A stretch of 15,997 nucleotides of DNA, from contig CAAECP010000004.1 in NCBI GenBank assembly GCA_900754385.1, forward strand, positions 1 through 15,997, in the 5' to 3' direction. This document shows, in pieces, positions 15,819-15,997 of the stretch. Made by a program: the position numbers and the translations under genes. The stretch comes from an uncultured Collinsella sp. (GTDB taxonomy: Bacteria > Actinomycetota > Coriobacteriia > Coriobacteriales > Coriobacteriaceae). Every line of letters starts with the position of its first letter. Position 1 is the first letter of the stretch. The notes beneath the pieces were generated by a model. That model searched no databases. It was not told the DNA's origin and saw only the letters and a list, made by a program, of their open reading frames with translations.

Positions 15819-15957
15819 GACGAAGACTGATATCTCACCTCGTCGATACATACTGTCTGGCGAATCGTTTGTCAATGAATTCGGTGAACGGTAGTAAATA
15901 CCGTTCAAGCGCATGTATGTATCGGTCGCCGAGCGCGGCACCTCAGTTGGGTTCGTC
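15819..15957 (+). ncRNA. Candidate structured RNA: nested inverted repeats
   Basis: A perfect 10-bp repeat, CGATACATAC (15844-15853) with its complement (15915-15924), encloses a perfect 9-bp hairpin, TGAACGGTA (15885-15893) with its complement (15899-15907, five-base loop). It also encloses a 5-bp hairpin, CGAAT (15861-15865) with ATTCG (15879-15883). An outer GACGAA (15819-15824) can pair with TTCGTC (15952-15957). Together they draw a three-way junction closed by two stacked stems. No family was recognised. It could be an ncRNA, a riboswitch or attenuator for a gene beyond the window, or a DNA-level operator. Confidence 0.35.
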
Positions 15958-15974
15958 GGTAGGTAAGGTATATA
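15947..15974 (+). promoter_or_regulatory. Weak candidate promoter near the right edge
   Basis: TTGGGT (15947-15952) and TATATA (15969-15974) are spaced by 16 bases. The hexamers match consensus at three and four positions. The next transcription unit would start close to the window edge, where an 11-base palindrome CGCAA-G-TTGCG (15980-15990) could be an operator. Its target gene is not visible. Confidence 0.3.
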
Positions 15975-15997
15975 TCGTCCGCAAGTTGCGCGGGGGC

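Larger units (their letters stand above)
15679..15997. other. Non-coding stretch after uvrC (319 bases)
   Basis: No credible gene is seen. The only open frames are short (about 60-66 codons), lack ribosome sites and family motifs, and one overlaps the inverted repeats. The first 100 bases are AT-rich compared with the flanking genes. The second half holds promoter-like sequences, two perfect inverted repeats nested within each other, and near the edge another promoter-like pair. The window ends before any following gene begins. Confidence 0.7.

Noticed and set aside
15741..15941. 66-codon minus-strand open frame after uvrC
   Set aside because: It has no convincing ribosome site or family character, and it runs through the inverted repeats.
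15988..15997. Terminal GCGCGGGGGC as the possible first bases of a tRNA gene
   Set aside because: Too few bases remain in the window to fold or assign a tRNA.

Overview
The window (about 16 kb, GC-rich coding DNA) looks like chromosome of a Coriobacteriia actinobacterium, most probably Collinsella or a close relative. This is inferred from the actinobacterial-type 5S rRNA 3' half at the left edge, the coaE/uvrB neighbourhood known from Actinomycetota, and the protein flavour. The species is not provable without a search. Nothing looks like a phage, transposon, plasmid or CRISPR array. The window is core chromosome.

Layout. Positions 1-129 hold the end of an rRNA operon: a partial 5S gene followed by a very strong intrinsic terminator. 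A rightward block follows: coaE (last step of CoA synthesis), a small membrane-anchored lytic transglycosylase overlapping it, and uvrB behind its own -10-like element. A bidirectional hairpin at 3768-3803 separates uvrB from a leftward block. Read right to left, that block is mrp (P-loop Fe-S carrier ATPase), then a YhiN/HI0933-type flavoprotein starting directly at the mrp stop codon, then a COG2509-type FAD dehydrogenase behind a hairpin-containing leader. The 258-base divergent region 7653-7910 carries promoters for mrp and for uvrA, the latter with a LexA-like palindrome. uvrA runs rightward to a terminator at 10811-10841. It is followed by a tight ybaK-murJ-uvrC operon with gaps of 3 and 0 bases. 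The last 319 bases have no credible gene but contain nested inverted repeats that could be a structured RNA or a regulatory region.

How the genes work together. The whole UvrABC nucleotide-excision repair machine (damage recognition UvrA, helicase/loader UvrB, dual-incision nuclease UvrC) is encoded within about 14 kb, but in three separate transcription units mixed with envelope and redox genes. Envelope functions are the lytic transglycosylase and the lipid II flippase MurJ. Redox/Fe-S functions are Mrp and two flavoproteins. YbaK is a translation-quality enzyme.

The most unusual items are these. MurJ has an acidic cytoplasmic extension of about 250 residues with three near-identical DETAVFL-type repeats that resemble Ser/Thr-kinase target sites. 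UvrC has a rearranged cysteine cluster. A promoter-hairpin-RBS leader precedes the COG2509 gene. Nested inverted repeats lie after uvrC.
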